Assembly: GCA_910591455.2 (NCBI GenBank) | Contig: OU342821.1 | Coordinates: 18,923,787-18,987,786, forward strand | Reading direction: 5' to 3' | Origin: Pholis gunnellus | Lineage: Eukaryota > Chordata > Actinopteri > Perciformes > Pholidae | DNA: 64,000 bases | In this document: positions 50,011-62,990 of the stretch, one piece after another | Layout of the letters: each line of letters begins with the position of its first letter | How positions within the stretch are numbered: the stretch's first letter is position 1 | Translations under genes and position numbers: made by a program | The notes under the pieces: generated by a model | Told to the model about the DNA's origin: nothing | Database searches by the model: none | What the model saw: only the letters and a program-made list of their open reading frames with translations

Positions 50011-51689
50011 GTTGTATGATAATGTATTTGGCTCATGAGTTGTTAGTAGTAGGCTTAGTTGAGATGTATAATGTACCCCATATTAATAAAAATAAAAACA
50101 TTTTACAATCTAATTTCCGATATCCCGTATATCAGTATATCATGGTTTTAAAATGAATTATACAATAACATATTTCATTCCAAAATTAACTCTTGTTAGC
50201 CAGTAACAATATTACTGTACTGTGTTATTATGAAGTAATAAGTACTTATTATAAATAATATTTACAGTGTACATTTATTTAAATGTAACCCTTTCATTCC
50301 CTATCCTCTCGTCGTCTTCCCTTCTACTTACAGTACGTATATTTGTTTTGTCATAAGTACCCATAAGTATTTAATTGATGTTCCATACAAAGTAAATAAG
50401 TACACTGTTCTTCCCAATCAAGTCAAGTTTTACTGTCACTTATACAAACATACACAGCAAAGTGAAATTCTTAGATGCCTATCTCCAGATAAATAAAAAA
50501 GGAAATAAATCGAGCAAATAAAAAAGGAAATTAACAAACATTAAATAAGATCAAATGTAGAATATTAATATAGATCAAAATAAAGAGAGACAAGGACATT
50601 ATACACACAATATAACAATGTAATCTATGTTCTCATTGTTTATTTGGTGCAAAATCTAAACAGGAAAAAAATCATTTCATGCAGGAATTTAAATCAGTTA
50701 GCGTTTGAATCCATTCAGATCTCAGATTTGGAAGCTAACATTGTAGCTCAAACTACACAATATATGATGTATAATAGGAGTATTTCTATTGTACTCTATT
50801 GTGCTTTCATTCTGACTGTCAGGGTTAACAACGCTCCCAGGAACTGGATGGATAACATCAGGGCTGTTATTATTGACAATAACTGCTGTTTGACCAGAAA
50901 CACCCGAACCACGTCATGAGACTGCTCTTGTGTGTTTTCACTGTATTCAAGTCTCATTTGACCGGCCTGAGATCCTGGCTCCAGTTGTTCTCCTCCTAGT
51001 CTCAACAGTCTCAGAATAGTCCATTCACACTTTAATTACTGTCGTGCAAAGCTTGAATGTACAAAAGTTGTTGTTTTGCACCGTTCCTGCACACCCTCAC
51101 ACTGAATTTGGAGAGAATAAAAGACTGGGAATGGGAGATGCATGCATTTTTGTAGACACATGCATCTGGAAATAATGCTAAGTATGGCTTTTAGCTGTGC
51201 AGCGTATAGACAGACATGTTGGACGTTCAGAATGTGAGCCATCTGCAGTGACTGGTGTGAGATGTGAGTCTTTAGCTCAGCTGTTAGCCTCCCAGTAAAG
51301 GTTAAGACTAAGATTTAGAGAGAATGTGACATGGAGACAACCCAAATGTGCATGTAATACTGTGTGAGTAGCTTGTCTATAGGGTGAGTGGTAATCAGAG
51401 ATGCTAAGACAACAACTGCTGTAAGACTAAACATTTAGAAGGGAAATTAAGAACGTTATTGTCGTAGAAGAATATCTTAATCTGCTGATTACTTTTGTGA
51501 TTAATTGATTTATCATTTAATTTAAAAAATCTTAATTGTAATCTCCTAAAGTCCAAGGTGATGTCTTCATTAACCCAAATATATTAAGTTTCTTATCATA
51601 GAAGAGAATGAAGAAAGGCAGTAAATCCTCATAGCTGAGAAGCTGACGACAGAGAAGGTTTTACATTCTTGGTGGAAAAATAACTGAGC

Positions 51690-52030
51690 CCAACCTTGAT
51701 GTTTGTCCTAAACTAAACTACATGGTTTTTGTTGCTTGAACCTAACTTTTGCTTTGTTACCTAAACCTAACTTAACGTAGTTATATAAAACCCAACAATG
51801 ATTATTTTCCCTAAAATCAACTAAGTGGCTTTGTTGCCTAAACCTAACTTTTGTTTTGTTGTCTTAACCTAACTTTACGTAGTTTTTTTTAGCCCAACCA
51901 TGATGTTTTTCCTAAACTTAACTACATGGTTTTGTTGCCTAAACCTAACTTTTATTCGTTATTTTAAACCCAACCATGATGTTTTCCCTAAACTCTACAA
52001 AGTGGTTTTGTTGCCTAAACTTAACTTTTA
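51690..52030 (+). repeat. Diverged tandem repeat with CCTAAACCTAAC cores
   Basis: About 3.5 units of roughly 75-105 bp, each with TTTTGTTGCCTAAACCTAAC followed by a CCCAACCATGATG-type block. The CCTAAC / TTAACCTAAC pieces resemble degenerate telomere repeats but are spaced within a longer unit. Confidence 0.75.
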
Positions 52031-52386
52031 TTTGTAACGTAATGTTATCACGAAAGAACAGACAATTCGTGTCCCTGTACACAAAAACAATATTCAATTT
52101 TGGAGATTTTTTTGCACTTTTTAAATCATGCGGTTGGTGAACTAAGGCTGGGGTGAACTTTCACTTTAATATCATATTCCATTTCTGCCAATAGATGTCC
52201 CTAACGAACACGCACTGTTCCTTTAATTCATTGGGTTTTATTCAGCTTTTGAATTTCTTTATTTAATCTGAAAAGAAACACACATTTCACAGCCTCCAAC
52301 CACACAGCAGTGGTCTTTCACATAGTATTTCACATGAAGTGACATTCATTAAATAATGTATCCTCGTTGAGTGTGAGCGGCAGTGA

Positions 52387-52635
52387 TTGGTGCACGGGGG
52401 CAGTCACTCCCATCCCAACGGTAGTCTGTCTGGAGCAGAAGAGGAGGACGGAACCATTCATTCTTCTGTGGTTCCCGGAGAAAACGTGGAAGATGAAGAG
52501 GAGACACTGAAGGGGAAAAGAGTCCGGATCAAACCCGACAACCTAAACTCCACAGAGAAGACGCAAAAAACATCCTTCAGAGGCGTCGCTTCAACTACAA
52601 ATCCCCCCAAAAAACGCACCGCCAGCAGTTACACG
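52387..52635 (+). other. Open, exon-like segment with strong splice donor; unidentified
   Basis: About 83 codons stay open from just after a TGA at 52384 to a donor CACGTAAGTAG (GT at 52636). The peptide is hydrophilic (GKRVRIKPDNLNSTEKTQ in the middle) and I do not recognise it. There is no in-frame ATG, so it cannot be a standard first coding exon. It could be a 5' UTR exon of the next gene to the right (LHFPL2 by human synteny), an internal exon with an acceptor I could not place, or chance. Confidence 0.3.
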
Positions 52636-55600
52636 TAAGTAGAAAAACGCTCTTTAAAAAGTACTTTTCTACAACAGCGGTACTCGTGCATGAAACGAGT
52701 ATAAGTTGAAGTATCTCAGCCGCGCGTATTGTGACTTTCACCAAAGTGTTTCCACGTTTTTAAGCAAGTTTTTGGCATTTTGCTCGCGGAGCTCCGTTAA
52801 AGGGGAAACTCGTGGCAGGAAAGCCGAGCAGACTGATGCTCTGCCAGGCAAGGCTGCAGCACAGTATGACCCCTCCTGGTAGTATGTGATCCGAGTATGA
52901 CAGTTTTATCACATTTAATTCGTTTATTATTACGGTTTTTATTCATATACGTCTTTAATAGAACTGATCATGCAAACTGTGTCACAAAATGGATTAATAT
53001 TAGAGCGGAAATGGGTTTTTAATTTGGACTCAGGCTTAAAAAAATCCCCAATTAACCAATTTACTATAATGTTAGCATCACATTTTCACATTTGGGAAGC
53101 TTAAACAAAACAACGTCTGTTGTCAAACTAGTTGTAGATTAATTTCTTATCAGTTAATTAGCTAATCTTCTCAGCTCTGATGTAATTAATGATTAATTGC
53201 AGCTGCTGTGTGCACAATTCAACATGAAAACCTATTTCCTTTCCTTTATTCAGCTGATTTGTTCCACCATGTGCATTGTTGCAGAATAAAAGGTTTATTA
53301 AGGGTGGAATGACACATATATGAAACATTAATACTCTTGTTTAGTCAATAAATGGTAAGAAATGTCCATTATGATGCCTCCAAAGCTCAAGATAATGTTT
53401 CCAAAAGTCTTATTTTGTCCGACCGACAGTCCGAAAGCCGGATACGTTTAGTTTACAATCAAATGAGACAAAGGAAAACAACAAATCCTCACAAATGAGA
53501 AGCTGGAATTAGGCATTGTTTTGTATTTCCTCTTGTGAAATGACTAAAATGAATCACCTAATTCTCTCGGCGCTACACACACAACCACGTTTAATGTTCC
53601 ATGGGAGCCCCATCAAAAGCATCACTGACCCCCAAACACCTGATCCTGGCCCTGTTCTACGTATCGGAGGTCCTACGGTTCAAGAGACAGAGTCTGTCAG
53701 TGGTCTCGACAAAGTGTGACACAGATTCTCGTCTTTTGTTTTGTGTGTTTTGTTTCAACAGTGAACCTGAGAACAGGTCCCACCTGTGAACCAGTGTTGA
53801 TGTGGGAAAGAGAAAGGGCTCCTGAGGGCAAAGACCTTTTTATGTTTAAGTCTTTGGACCATAACGTAACCAAAGTCAGGAACACATGTTATACATTTTG
53901 CATAAAGAAAGCCCTACTTTGCTTTTCTCCAACGAGCAGTGATTTTTTATTTTTTATTTTCCACGTGTGATGCTCTTTATTGCAATGCTTTAACAGACAC
54001 AGTGTTCATGAGGCGTGTAGTGTTTTTGTTCCAAACCCCAGTCACCGATTCGTTGTGGTAGGAAAGATCAGAGCCTCGTGAACTGTCTTTTTTCCACGTG
54101 GAACGTCTCGGCTACTAGATTTAACACTTCAGCTGTTGTAGTTTTTGTGCTAAAGGATTGTTGTTCAAATGTATTGTTTGTCGCTTTATTACCAGCTGCA
54201 TTAGTTACATCATTGTAGCCGCTGTGTGGTCTCGGTTGTGTGACTCTCATGTTCTGTAATTAGCTTGAGCCGTTTCTTTGTAATTTTGAAGGCACGCAAA
54301 TGAGCTTCAGATGTTTAATGACGCTTAGGTCATCTCCAGAATGAGTGACTCGCATTAAAGATGGCGGTTTTTGTCGGGAGTCCACTTTCAGGGATTGTCA
54401 GTGGTTTGGGATTATGTGCCAGTTGCACGTGGTCCCTCAGGGCTCCGTGTTCGGCCCATTAAAATAAGCTTCATTCATTACGACCCTTCGTTTGGGCCAC
54501 AAGAAAAAAGCAAAAAATACATTTCTCTCTCTCTCTCTGTCTTGGCAGCGTGGCGGCGCAGATGCTTTTGGAGAAGTTCTTTTAATGTTTTATTTTACTC
54601 TCCTTTCCTAAACAGAATGGTCAACCTTCAAAGCACGGAAATAAAATATGACCAGACTCATTTTTTGCCCGCTGCAGATGATCCAGTTGGTGATACTTTT
54701 CATAAACAAAAAAAAAAAAGAAAAGTTGAACTAGCATGCCATTCATAGAGACCACATCATCTGTGTTTCGTGCTTTTCTTTGGGCTTTGATGGCAGAGCT
54801 TTTTGTCATTAATCCAGGATGCTGGCTGCAGTTTATGGGAGAGGGGTCAGTATGTGTCTCCTAGTTGGACGATTTGGAGCCTAAATAAACGCTTTCATGC
54901 GTCTGTGAGCGTTACATTGTTTCCCCGCCCCCCGCTGATGGAAATCAGACCTGGGCACTATCAGTGTGAGCTTGAAACCAAAGCCAGCACCGTGATGTCA
55001 CCGTGACCAGAGTGTGAAATCCACTAATCGAACGGCTGCTCACCGTGTCAAGAGGTCAAACCAGACGACTCCGGCCGGCCGGGACGAAACATCTGGATTA
55101 CAGTTTGTCACAGCAGAGCGCTGCTGTGGATCAATCCTGATAACAAGGCTGCGTTTATATGCGTCATATTTCCTCAGACTACTGTTTCACTACTTGTGAG
55201 TTAGAATATTCACTTTCCCAGCTGTTTTTGACAATCAGCACTTTCTTTTGGCGTGATTATTTTAACCACAGTATTCTTTTGTTTCTCAACGAGTGCGGTC
55301 AATAAAACTTTATACAGGAGCATCCAGGAAGTGCTCTAATGAAAGCAACACATCGCAGAGGGTTTGAAATACGCGTCTTGTTGCCTTAAAGATTGTTTAT
55401 TTGCTCGTAAAATTGACGTAATGCGAGGAAGACAGTCTTAAACATTATGACAAATCCTAACTGGGTCACATTACGTTAGTAGGTTTTCCGTTCCAAGCTT
55501 CTGAAAGGAGTCATTCTGAATTGAAAGCAGCCGTGTGTCAGAGTTTCTTTTCTTATTCTTTCTATTATAAAGCAGCGTCAGAAATCATCTGTTTCACCGG

Positions 55601-58600
55601 TACTGGAAAAGCCTGTGTCACAGTCTGCATATACAGAGGAGGAGAACAAAGGCGGCCGAGAGGCTTTGTTCTCCTCTGTTGTCTGTCTGAGGGCTGTCAC
55701 TTCAAAAAAAATCTGTTTTTTACTAATTCAAACATCTTTTTCTTGAATTGATTTGATCGTAATCCGGCTATAAACTAAACTGCGTTGGGAGCCGGAAAGT
55801 TCGTATTGTGCTGATAGTTGTAGTATAACATTGAATCTTATATGAAAGACTAGCGTACATTCTGTTTAGTATTTAACATGTGTTTACTGTATGTTTTCAA
55901 AAACACATGCATAGTACGATGTTACGGTTTATTTAATGTACATCTCTTCTACACGGCTGGTTTATCTACTCAAGATAACATGAGGTGATGCGATACCTGG
56001 GTTTTGGTTATTCGGCGGTTTGTCATTTTAAAAAACTACCAGAAGAAGAAGAAAAAAAAAAGCTAGTGAGTCATGATGTCGTGTTTTTGGTAACTTTATT
56101 ATTAATAAGCCCTCGTCCGGCTCTCCTATTCATTCGGGTGCAGAGATTTACTGTTGTTTTACAACCAGTCCAGAGCTCAAACTACGTCACGTCCACATGA
56201 AATGTGACTGCAGCGTTTACGTGATGACCTCGCTCATGTGGCCCCCCCCTGTTCTGAAACAACTGATATAACTCTCCCAGCCCCCCCCCACACACACGCC
56301 TACATGCTACACTGTGGGGCAGTCATGCACACTGATTAGATTGGGCAGTGCTGGAGCTAATCACCCCTTCTCTCCCCGTCTCCCTCCCCGTCCTCTGGGC
56401 CCCCCTGTGGCTCCCAGAGATGAGCTCCTCTCCCGGGGGTACATCTACCTCCAGCGGCTCGCCGGCCTGCTGTTTACTGGGAAAACCAGCAGGGTGGGGT
56501 CCTCACAATAACAAAAGCCCTCACCCTACACTTGTCCCCTCCATCTATTGAAGGTAGGCTGGCGTGGAACATAGCCTCCCCTATAGACAAGAGAGAGACG
56601 TCCAAAGAATGACTTGTGGAGGGCAGATAGGGGGGGGGGACGGGGGGGGGGGGGCGGGACCCTCCTGTCGGGTGAAATGAGGAGAAGGAATCTGCTGTGG
56701 GTTTTTTGCTCCTTTGTGGCGGAGCTGGGGGGTCAGTCTCAGGGGAGTGCACGGCAGACGGACGGTGGGGTTTTGCAGCTGCACGGCCTCCAGCACTTTA
56801 TCTGGTCCCAGAGCAACTGCAGGCTCATTAAACTCTGCCGGTTGTGTTCAGTTCACTTCGGTTTAAAGTCTCTCAGTCAGCGTTTGCATCTCCCTGTGTT
56901 TTTTTTCCTCCCCGCCATGTTTTCCTGTCTTAAGCTAACGTTGTACCAGACGCGTTTGAATATTGATTAAGCTGGAACCGGAGCACACTCGGGGACCTCG
57001 GCCTCACAGCTGTATGCTAATCACGAAAAAAGGTTACGACCCACCATAATAGCCCGTCTGTGTGTGGTGTGCGATAAGGCGGTGTCGAATGTTCACTTTG
57101 GCTTAGGTCATGGAAAAGGCTTTAAGCTGCATCAACCAGATCACTCTAGATTGCACATTGTGTTTGTGACAACAGCTGAAATTTAGAATTTGCTTTCATG
57201 TTCCAGTTGGTTCCCAGTTTATATTAGAGAAAGAAAACAATGACAACAAAGAGATGGAGTCTATTCATGTATTACCTACTCACACAACGGTTGCAGCTTA
57301 TTATTGTTTTTTCTTTTTGGTGAAACTAATATTCTTATTTGTTAAATCTGTACAAAATGTAAAAAACAACAACTTTTACACGAAGGTTTTTGCCTCATAT
57401 TTAGTGCACAGACAGAAGCAAATAAGCAGTTTCCCCCCAAATTATTAAACTATTCCTTTTATTTGAAAGTCAGAAGTTAGTGGAAGTGTGTTAGATCAGA
57501 TTTGTGAGTTTTATACGAAGTGTATTTGTCTATATTTCTAACTTCTAGTGTCTTCTAGCTTAAAATCAGTCAGCTGACCGACTCCATCGTCATTCGGGGG
57601 TAAATTTCGATCAAGTTATCGTAGTTTCATTTTGAGTCTAGCTCCCAAAAAAGTCCCTTTGTCATCCAGAGTTGTTTCACTTTCACTCACTTTTTACTGT
57701 AAATTCTCAGCACAGCGGTCTGATTCCTTCGTGTTTTGGTTTCACCAGCTCCAAGGAAACCGTATTTTGGTGTGCAGTCACCGCTCGCTCACCACCGATG
57801 CCCTACTTCTACCATTACGCTCCTTCTGTCTTTCCTCTGCATCCTGCATTGGCCTGCATTCGTTTTTTAATAGCGGTGACTCATACTGAATATAAAGCAG
57901 GTCACTGGTTTGACCTAATGCTGCTCACATTACTAACTGTATTCACAGTAGTCGACCGTTAATAACCGTTTCTGTGCCTGTCAGGCTTTCCCTTCTGCTA
58001 CAGTGTGCAGCTTACAACGATAATGTTGATTCAGCTAATGGGCTTTATTTCACCTGTAACCCTACACACAAATATCGGTTAGTCAGTTAATGAAATGCTC
58101 CTCAGCCTCGGAAGTAAAGCAGTCTTTTAGCTCGTTAGCCGGACATGCTAACGTTTGTACCTTAAGTTCAAGGTTTTGTTGTCGTTGTACAGGATTGCAC
58201 AATGACATCAAAGCTACTCACACACAAAATGCATAAACAGATATTTGAATTACAATAGATCATAAACAACTGAATAGAAATAAAATCTCATTTCATACCT
58301 CGATAACTACGTTTTCTTGTAGTTCAATAAATAAATAGTCTATATGAAATGACTCCTGTGTGAATTAAATACTTGACAAATGAAAATTGGGATAGAAGAT
58401 TATAGATTATATAGTTTGTGGAGGAAGTTGAATGTTTGTTGTGAAACCTTTTGGGTTGAATTCTGTGTAAAACCTCAGGAATCTTCCCTCCGTGTCACAG
58501 AGCAGAGGTCGGCCCAGCGGTCTCTGCAGCTGTGAATTGATTTGTAGTTCGCTGCTCTTCTCCAGGTGAGAGTGACCCCTTCACTTTAAAGGGATAATGT

Positions 58601-60211
58601 TACAGCACCTGTGAGAACCACACAGTCACGGGGGGGAACCATGAACCTGTTTTCACCGGTAAATCAAGAAAGACACACTCAGGTTTGATTCTCCATCACA
58701 CGAAACACCCCCAAAGCTCCGAGCTGATACGAGCAGGCGTAATAGGATCTAACCGGTATTTGCCAGGCTGGTTCTCACCGCCGCCGGCTCGTCCACAGAT
58801 GCATCCTGTTCAATCTCAGGTAGGATCGGCACCGACGTGGCTCCGGTTAAACAAACACAGTTTTAGGTTCAGCTCGGAGTCAATTCCCTCTTATGAACTC
58901 ATAAACCCCCTCCGCTGTCTGAACTAAACTTATTGTCAACAGAAGCAGCAATAGTTCACTGCAGTCGTGACGCTTCTGCAAACAAAAAAGTGAGTCTGCG
59001 TGGTTGACCTTTTTTAGCTTTGACTCGTCCAAAGCCTTCTGGACACGAATACTTGCAGAGAATGAGGCATTTCTTTTGTTTGCTGTTGTCTTTGCAGCTA
59101 AGTGGTATTTGCACATCTGAAGACGGCGGGGATCAGGCCCGGCGCTCGCAGCGTGGAGAAGGGAGAGTAAACAAGAAAAAGTGACTCACAGAGAGCAGTA
59201 ATGACAGAGTGAGGAGACAGAGAGTCGACAGGAGACAGAGAGAGAAAGAGAAGGTAAAGCTTTTTTTTGTTTCACAATTAACTGGAGCGGCTCTGGGTCA
59301 GACATCCGTGATCCGTCTCCCAGGGGCAGGAGTCTGGAGCTGCCTTTGTGACCTCTCGTTCTCCCCCTCCTCCTCCTCCTCCTTCTTCTTCCCTTTCTCT
59401 CCCCCCCCTTCATCAGCAGCGTGACTTCCCTTTGACAGCCCCGCTGCCCCAGAGATCACTCACTCTGAGGGGAACCACTTTTTACAGCTGCCTCTGACCT
59501 CCATCCGTTATTCTGTCCATCTGTCCGGAGTTTACTTCCACGCTGATGTGCTTTTTTGAAATCATTTATTTTTCCACCGATTCGCCCTCGTTTCCACACT
59601 AAGCCTCCACTTTTGATGACTGAAGAGAGTGTTTGGTAAACGGTCTTTAAAGTGCATTTGTTTTAAAATACCTGGTCTGTTGTACATTTAACTCACACGA
59701 CTGATCAGCTGTTTATGCTGTCGCCGTCTTCTCTGATATTCCCGTAACGTGTCATGAAACATGGCCAATAGAAGCCGCCATGAAACAATCGTAACTTGCA
59801 CGACTGAAACAAATTGCGAAGCCCATCTCTCCACATTCCTCTCGCAGACGAAGAGGAGGAGACTTGTGTTGTTTTCCCAGCGAGTGGACACCTAAACAGC
59901 CCTTTTTAAGTGTCGACGTGGCCCAGCTCAGGCCGCTTAATGGCAGGCATGCACTCGCCAGATAATGTAAACACTTATCCTCTTTTCAGGATGGTTAGGC
60001 ACATTAACGCAGCCGTTATGCCCCCCCCCCCGTTTGCTGCAGGGGCCGTTAGATTCCTGGGGGCCAATAGCCTGTGACACTGAGCGGGAACTTTATCACC
60101 GCCGGGTTCAAAGGTTCAGAGGCTAGACAGGAAAGATGATGCCTCTGAAAGACAATTACAGACATGATAACACAATTTGGCGAGTCTGCAGCACACATAC
60201 AGTCCTGGGAG

Positions 60212-60213
<2 letters not shown>

Positions 60214-60256
<43 letters not shown>
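60214..60256 (+). repeat. (TG)n microsatellite
   Basis: A 43-nt uninterrupted GT run. Confidence 0.97.
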
Positions 60257-60260
<4 letters not shown>

Positions 60261-60660
60261 CCCTTCACCCATTACGTCTGTCATCATGTCTGGTAGGAAC
60301 TTGGCTCTTATCCAACCCTGAGACATGACCCTCCTATCCACATTAAAGAGCACTTAATACACCTGTCTGTTATCATACGGAGAGTCGGCAAAGATGAAGT
60401 CACCACATCTGAACAAAGAAAAACGAGATAAAAAAAAAAGAAATGTCTTCCTCTTTGATTCCATATTTAATCTTAAAAGCTTGTTTATCTCTAATAACAT
60501 TTACAAACCGGCCTCGCTGAACGATCCCTCCGCAGCCATCTGTTGAGTTTAACACTGAGATAACGGACTAATCACTGAGGTGATGTCATCTCTGTGTGCG
60601 GTCTGTGGTTTACAGGCCGGACACACACACATGTGTGTGTCTGTATATGCATGCATGTAG

Positions 60661-60662
<2 letters not shown>

Positions 60663-60708
<46 letters not shown>
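60663..60708 (+). repeat. (CA)n microsatellite next to an AC/GT palindrome
   Basis: A 46-nt CA run. Just upstream, 60623-60640 is a perfect 18-nt alternating palindrome (ACACACACATGTGTGTGT). Confidence 0.95.
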
Positions 60709-60710
<2 letters not shown>

Positions 60711-61685
60711 TATATATACAAGAGGGGAAATTGGATAGAGTGTGGGCTAATCATTGCATTAGTGCAGAGTGTGTAATCAGCATGCGCCCGAGGGACACCT
60801 TGTGTTTTTACTTTGCAGATTGAGAGTCCTTTTGTAACTGCTGTGTTAAGTGTTTTTGTTGCGACGGTGGAAAAGGGGGCGTGTGCTTGTGTCAAAGGGA
60901 ATTAAAGGGCTAACTGAGGAGATAGAGCTGGACCTTAGTGGTGTGATATCATCTAAAAAAGGGGTATAATAAAAGAATTCTAAGGATAAATTATCTTGGG
61001 AATCAGAAGTAGAATCTTTGTTTCTCTGTGAATTTACTGCTGAAATGGGATGTAAGGATTGGGTTGGAAAATATCTGCTTTTGAATTTGTTTGTGCTAAA
61101 ATGACGGACAAAACAATGTTGCAATAATTAAAACTGGTGGTTAAAACATTTATAGGATGGTGGCGTCATCCGGGAGAGTCCCGTGTTCAGTAACATTGAG
61201 GTATCGTTTAAAGACGACGATTAAAAGGGCGTAAACTGTCTTCATGAGACTCGTCATGGCATGATGGAGCAGCATTGTTTCTGGCTCCCAGTCGCCGTCA
61301 GCGGGCCGAAAGCTCGCGCCCAAACCCAAAGCGGAAGCTGCACAGGCTCCAGGAACCCAAACGTTTTTTTTTTCCTCCTCTCTTTGAAGAGCGCCTGGCA
61401 AAGGCTTTCAAAGCCCCGCTGTCTCAGCGCTGGCTCCGAAACAATTATGTGTGGTAAATGTAATGCAGCTGCCCAGCTGAGCTGGAGCAGACAATGCTTA
61501 TTATCCTCTAGAATAATAATGTTTTGGGACGTTCCATACATTTTAAATGACAAAAGTACAGCATCATTATCAGCTGTCACTTGTGTTTAATTTAACAGGA
61601 CATGGATGATACTGAATCCACGGCGGAGCGGTTTGTGTGGTGCTGATGCAGCAACAGTTTGCTGGTCCTGTAAAAATGTTCCAGT

Positions 61686-61746
<61 letters not shown>

Positions 61747-61832
61747 GCTGCCGAGCACAAAGATGAAGTCATTGTTGGTCAAGTCTGTTTCGTGTTGTAT
61801 GAATATAGACAGCGCCAGCCTTAAGATAAGGG

Positions 61833-61875
<43 letters not shown>
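61686..61875 (+). repeat. (CA)n followed by (TA)n
   Basis: CA run at 61686-61744 and TA run at 61836-61875, separated by about 90 bp of ordinary sequence. The open frames across them are artefacts of the repeats. Confidence 0.95.
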
Positions 61876-61876
<1 letters not shown>

Positions 61877-62429
61877 AAACCGAGGGTGACACGTAGTTTG
61901 TAATTAATAAAAATCCTATTATTTCTTTCCTTAGATAAACATGTATTTGACCTTTTGAGGTGCACAAACAACCTGTGTTTGCGCCTGATATCCGTCTTTA
62001 TTAGCTTCTGTAAATATTTGCTCGCGGCTCCCTCTGCGATTGCTCCCAAATAAATCGCTTGTTTGAACACTTTGTAGAAGCGTTGCGTTGCAGCGATTGG
62101 TGTTAGAGAAGCGAATGGAGCTGGAGACCGGCTGCTGTCTAACACCTGTGTTGTGTACGTTGGCCTGAGGGACGTTTGGGGCTCCTGAGCTGGTTATTTT
62201 AATGAGAACGCTCTCTGTTTAGCCTCACATTCCTCTCATTACTGCCCAGAGAGGGAAGAGAGAAGAAGAAGAAGAAGAAGACGAGAGGAATGAATGTTAA
62301 ACAGATGCAGACGGTTATGGAGGATGCAGTGTTAGAGCTTGATGTGTCTTAATGAAGTCAACCTTTGATTTAGATTAAACAACATCCGCCATGTGTGGCT
62401 ACTGAAACACTTAAAGGACTAGTTTGACA

Positions 62430-62990
62430 TTTTTGGGAAGTATTTTCTTGCTGAGAGTTATAATAGCAGACCAATTCCATCCTCATATCTGTCTGTTGAA
62501 CGTGATGCAACAGCTAATTTAGCATAGCCTAGCATAAAGACTGGAAACAGGGGGAGCAAGGCTGCAACTATCATTTACAACCATCATTTTGATCATTGAT
62601 CAATATGCCATGCAATGATTTAAAGGGACTCTGGTGCTTGGAAACACTACCGCTTTTGTCCACAGGGACCGCCAAACTCTACACATTTTCCTCGTAGTAA
62701 CTTTAACATGTTATATCTTTTGTTTAATCTGTATAAAAGATGAAGTTTAAAGACAAGGAGGAACCAACAGAAACTCCTAGAAGTCACTCTTTACGGGGCA
62801 AAAAAGTAATCCGGCACATAACCCCCCTTAAAACCCCAACAAACAAGATAGTTAGTGTTCTTGAGGTGGTGCTGGTGCTTGGACAGAGCCAAGCTAGCTG
62901 TTTTCCCCCCTGCCTCCAGTCTTTATGCTAAGCTAAGCTAATCGCTTAGGTATCGAATTACTCACCCAACTCAGCAAGAAAGCGAATTTA
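62430..62990. mobile_element. MITE-like copy D with a nested insertion
   Basis: The left arm (62450-62570) has ATCTGTCTGTTGAACGTGAT and AGCATAAAGACTGGAAACAG. The right arm (62880-62985) has AGCCAAGCTAGCTG and TCTTTATGCTAAGCTAAGCT. The middle is about 300 bp instead of 90 and includes 62620-62705, a fragment of the GGTGCTTGGAAACAC / CCTCGTAGTAAC element also found at 44680-44770. Confidence 0.7.

Larger units (their letters stand above)
46618..52380. other. Intergenic region, repeat-bearing, no gene supported
   Basis: AT-rich sequence. Contains MITE-like copy C (47367-47705), repeats of the TTCATCCTCTGGGGACCATG type (49795-50010), and a diverged tandem repeat (51690-52030). The region 50200-50650 is very AT-rich. 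Open frames lack splice sites with family matches. Confidence 0.65.

Noticed and set aside
57632..57962. Two overlapping frames of 85-96 codons
   Set aside because: Low-complexity Ser/Leu/Phe composition, no splice sites or recognised family.
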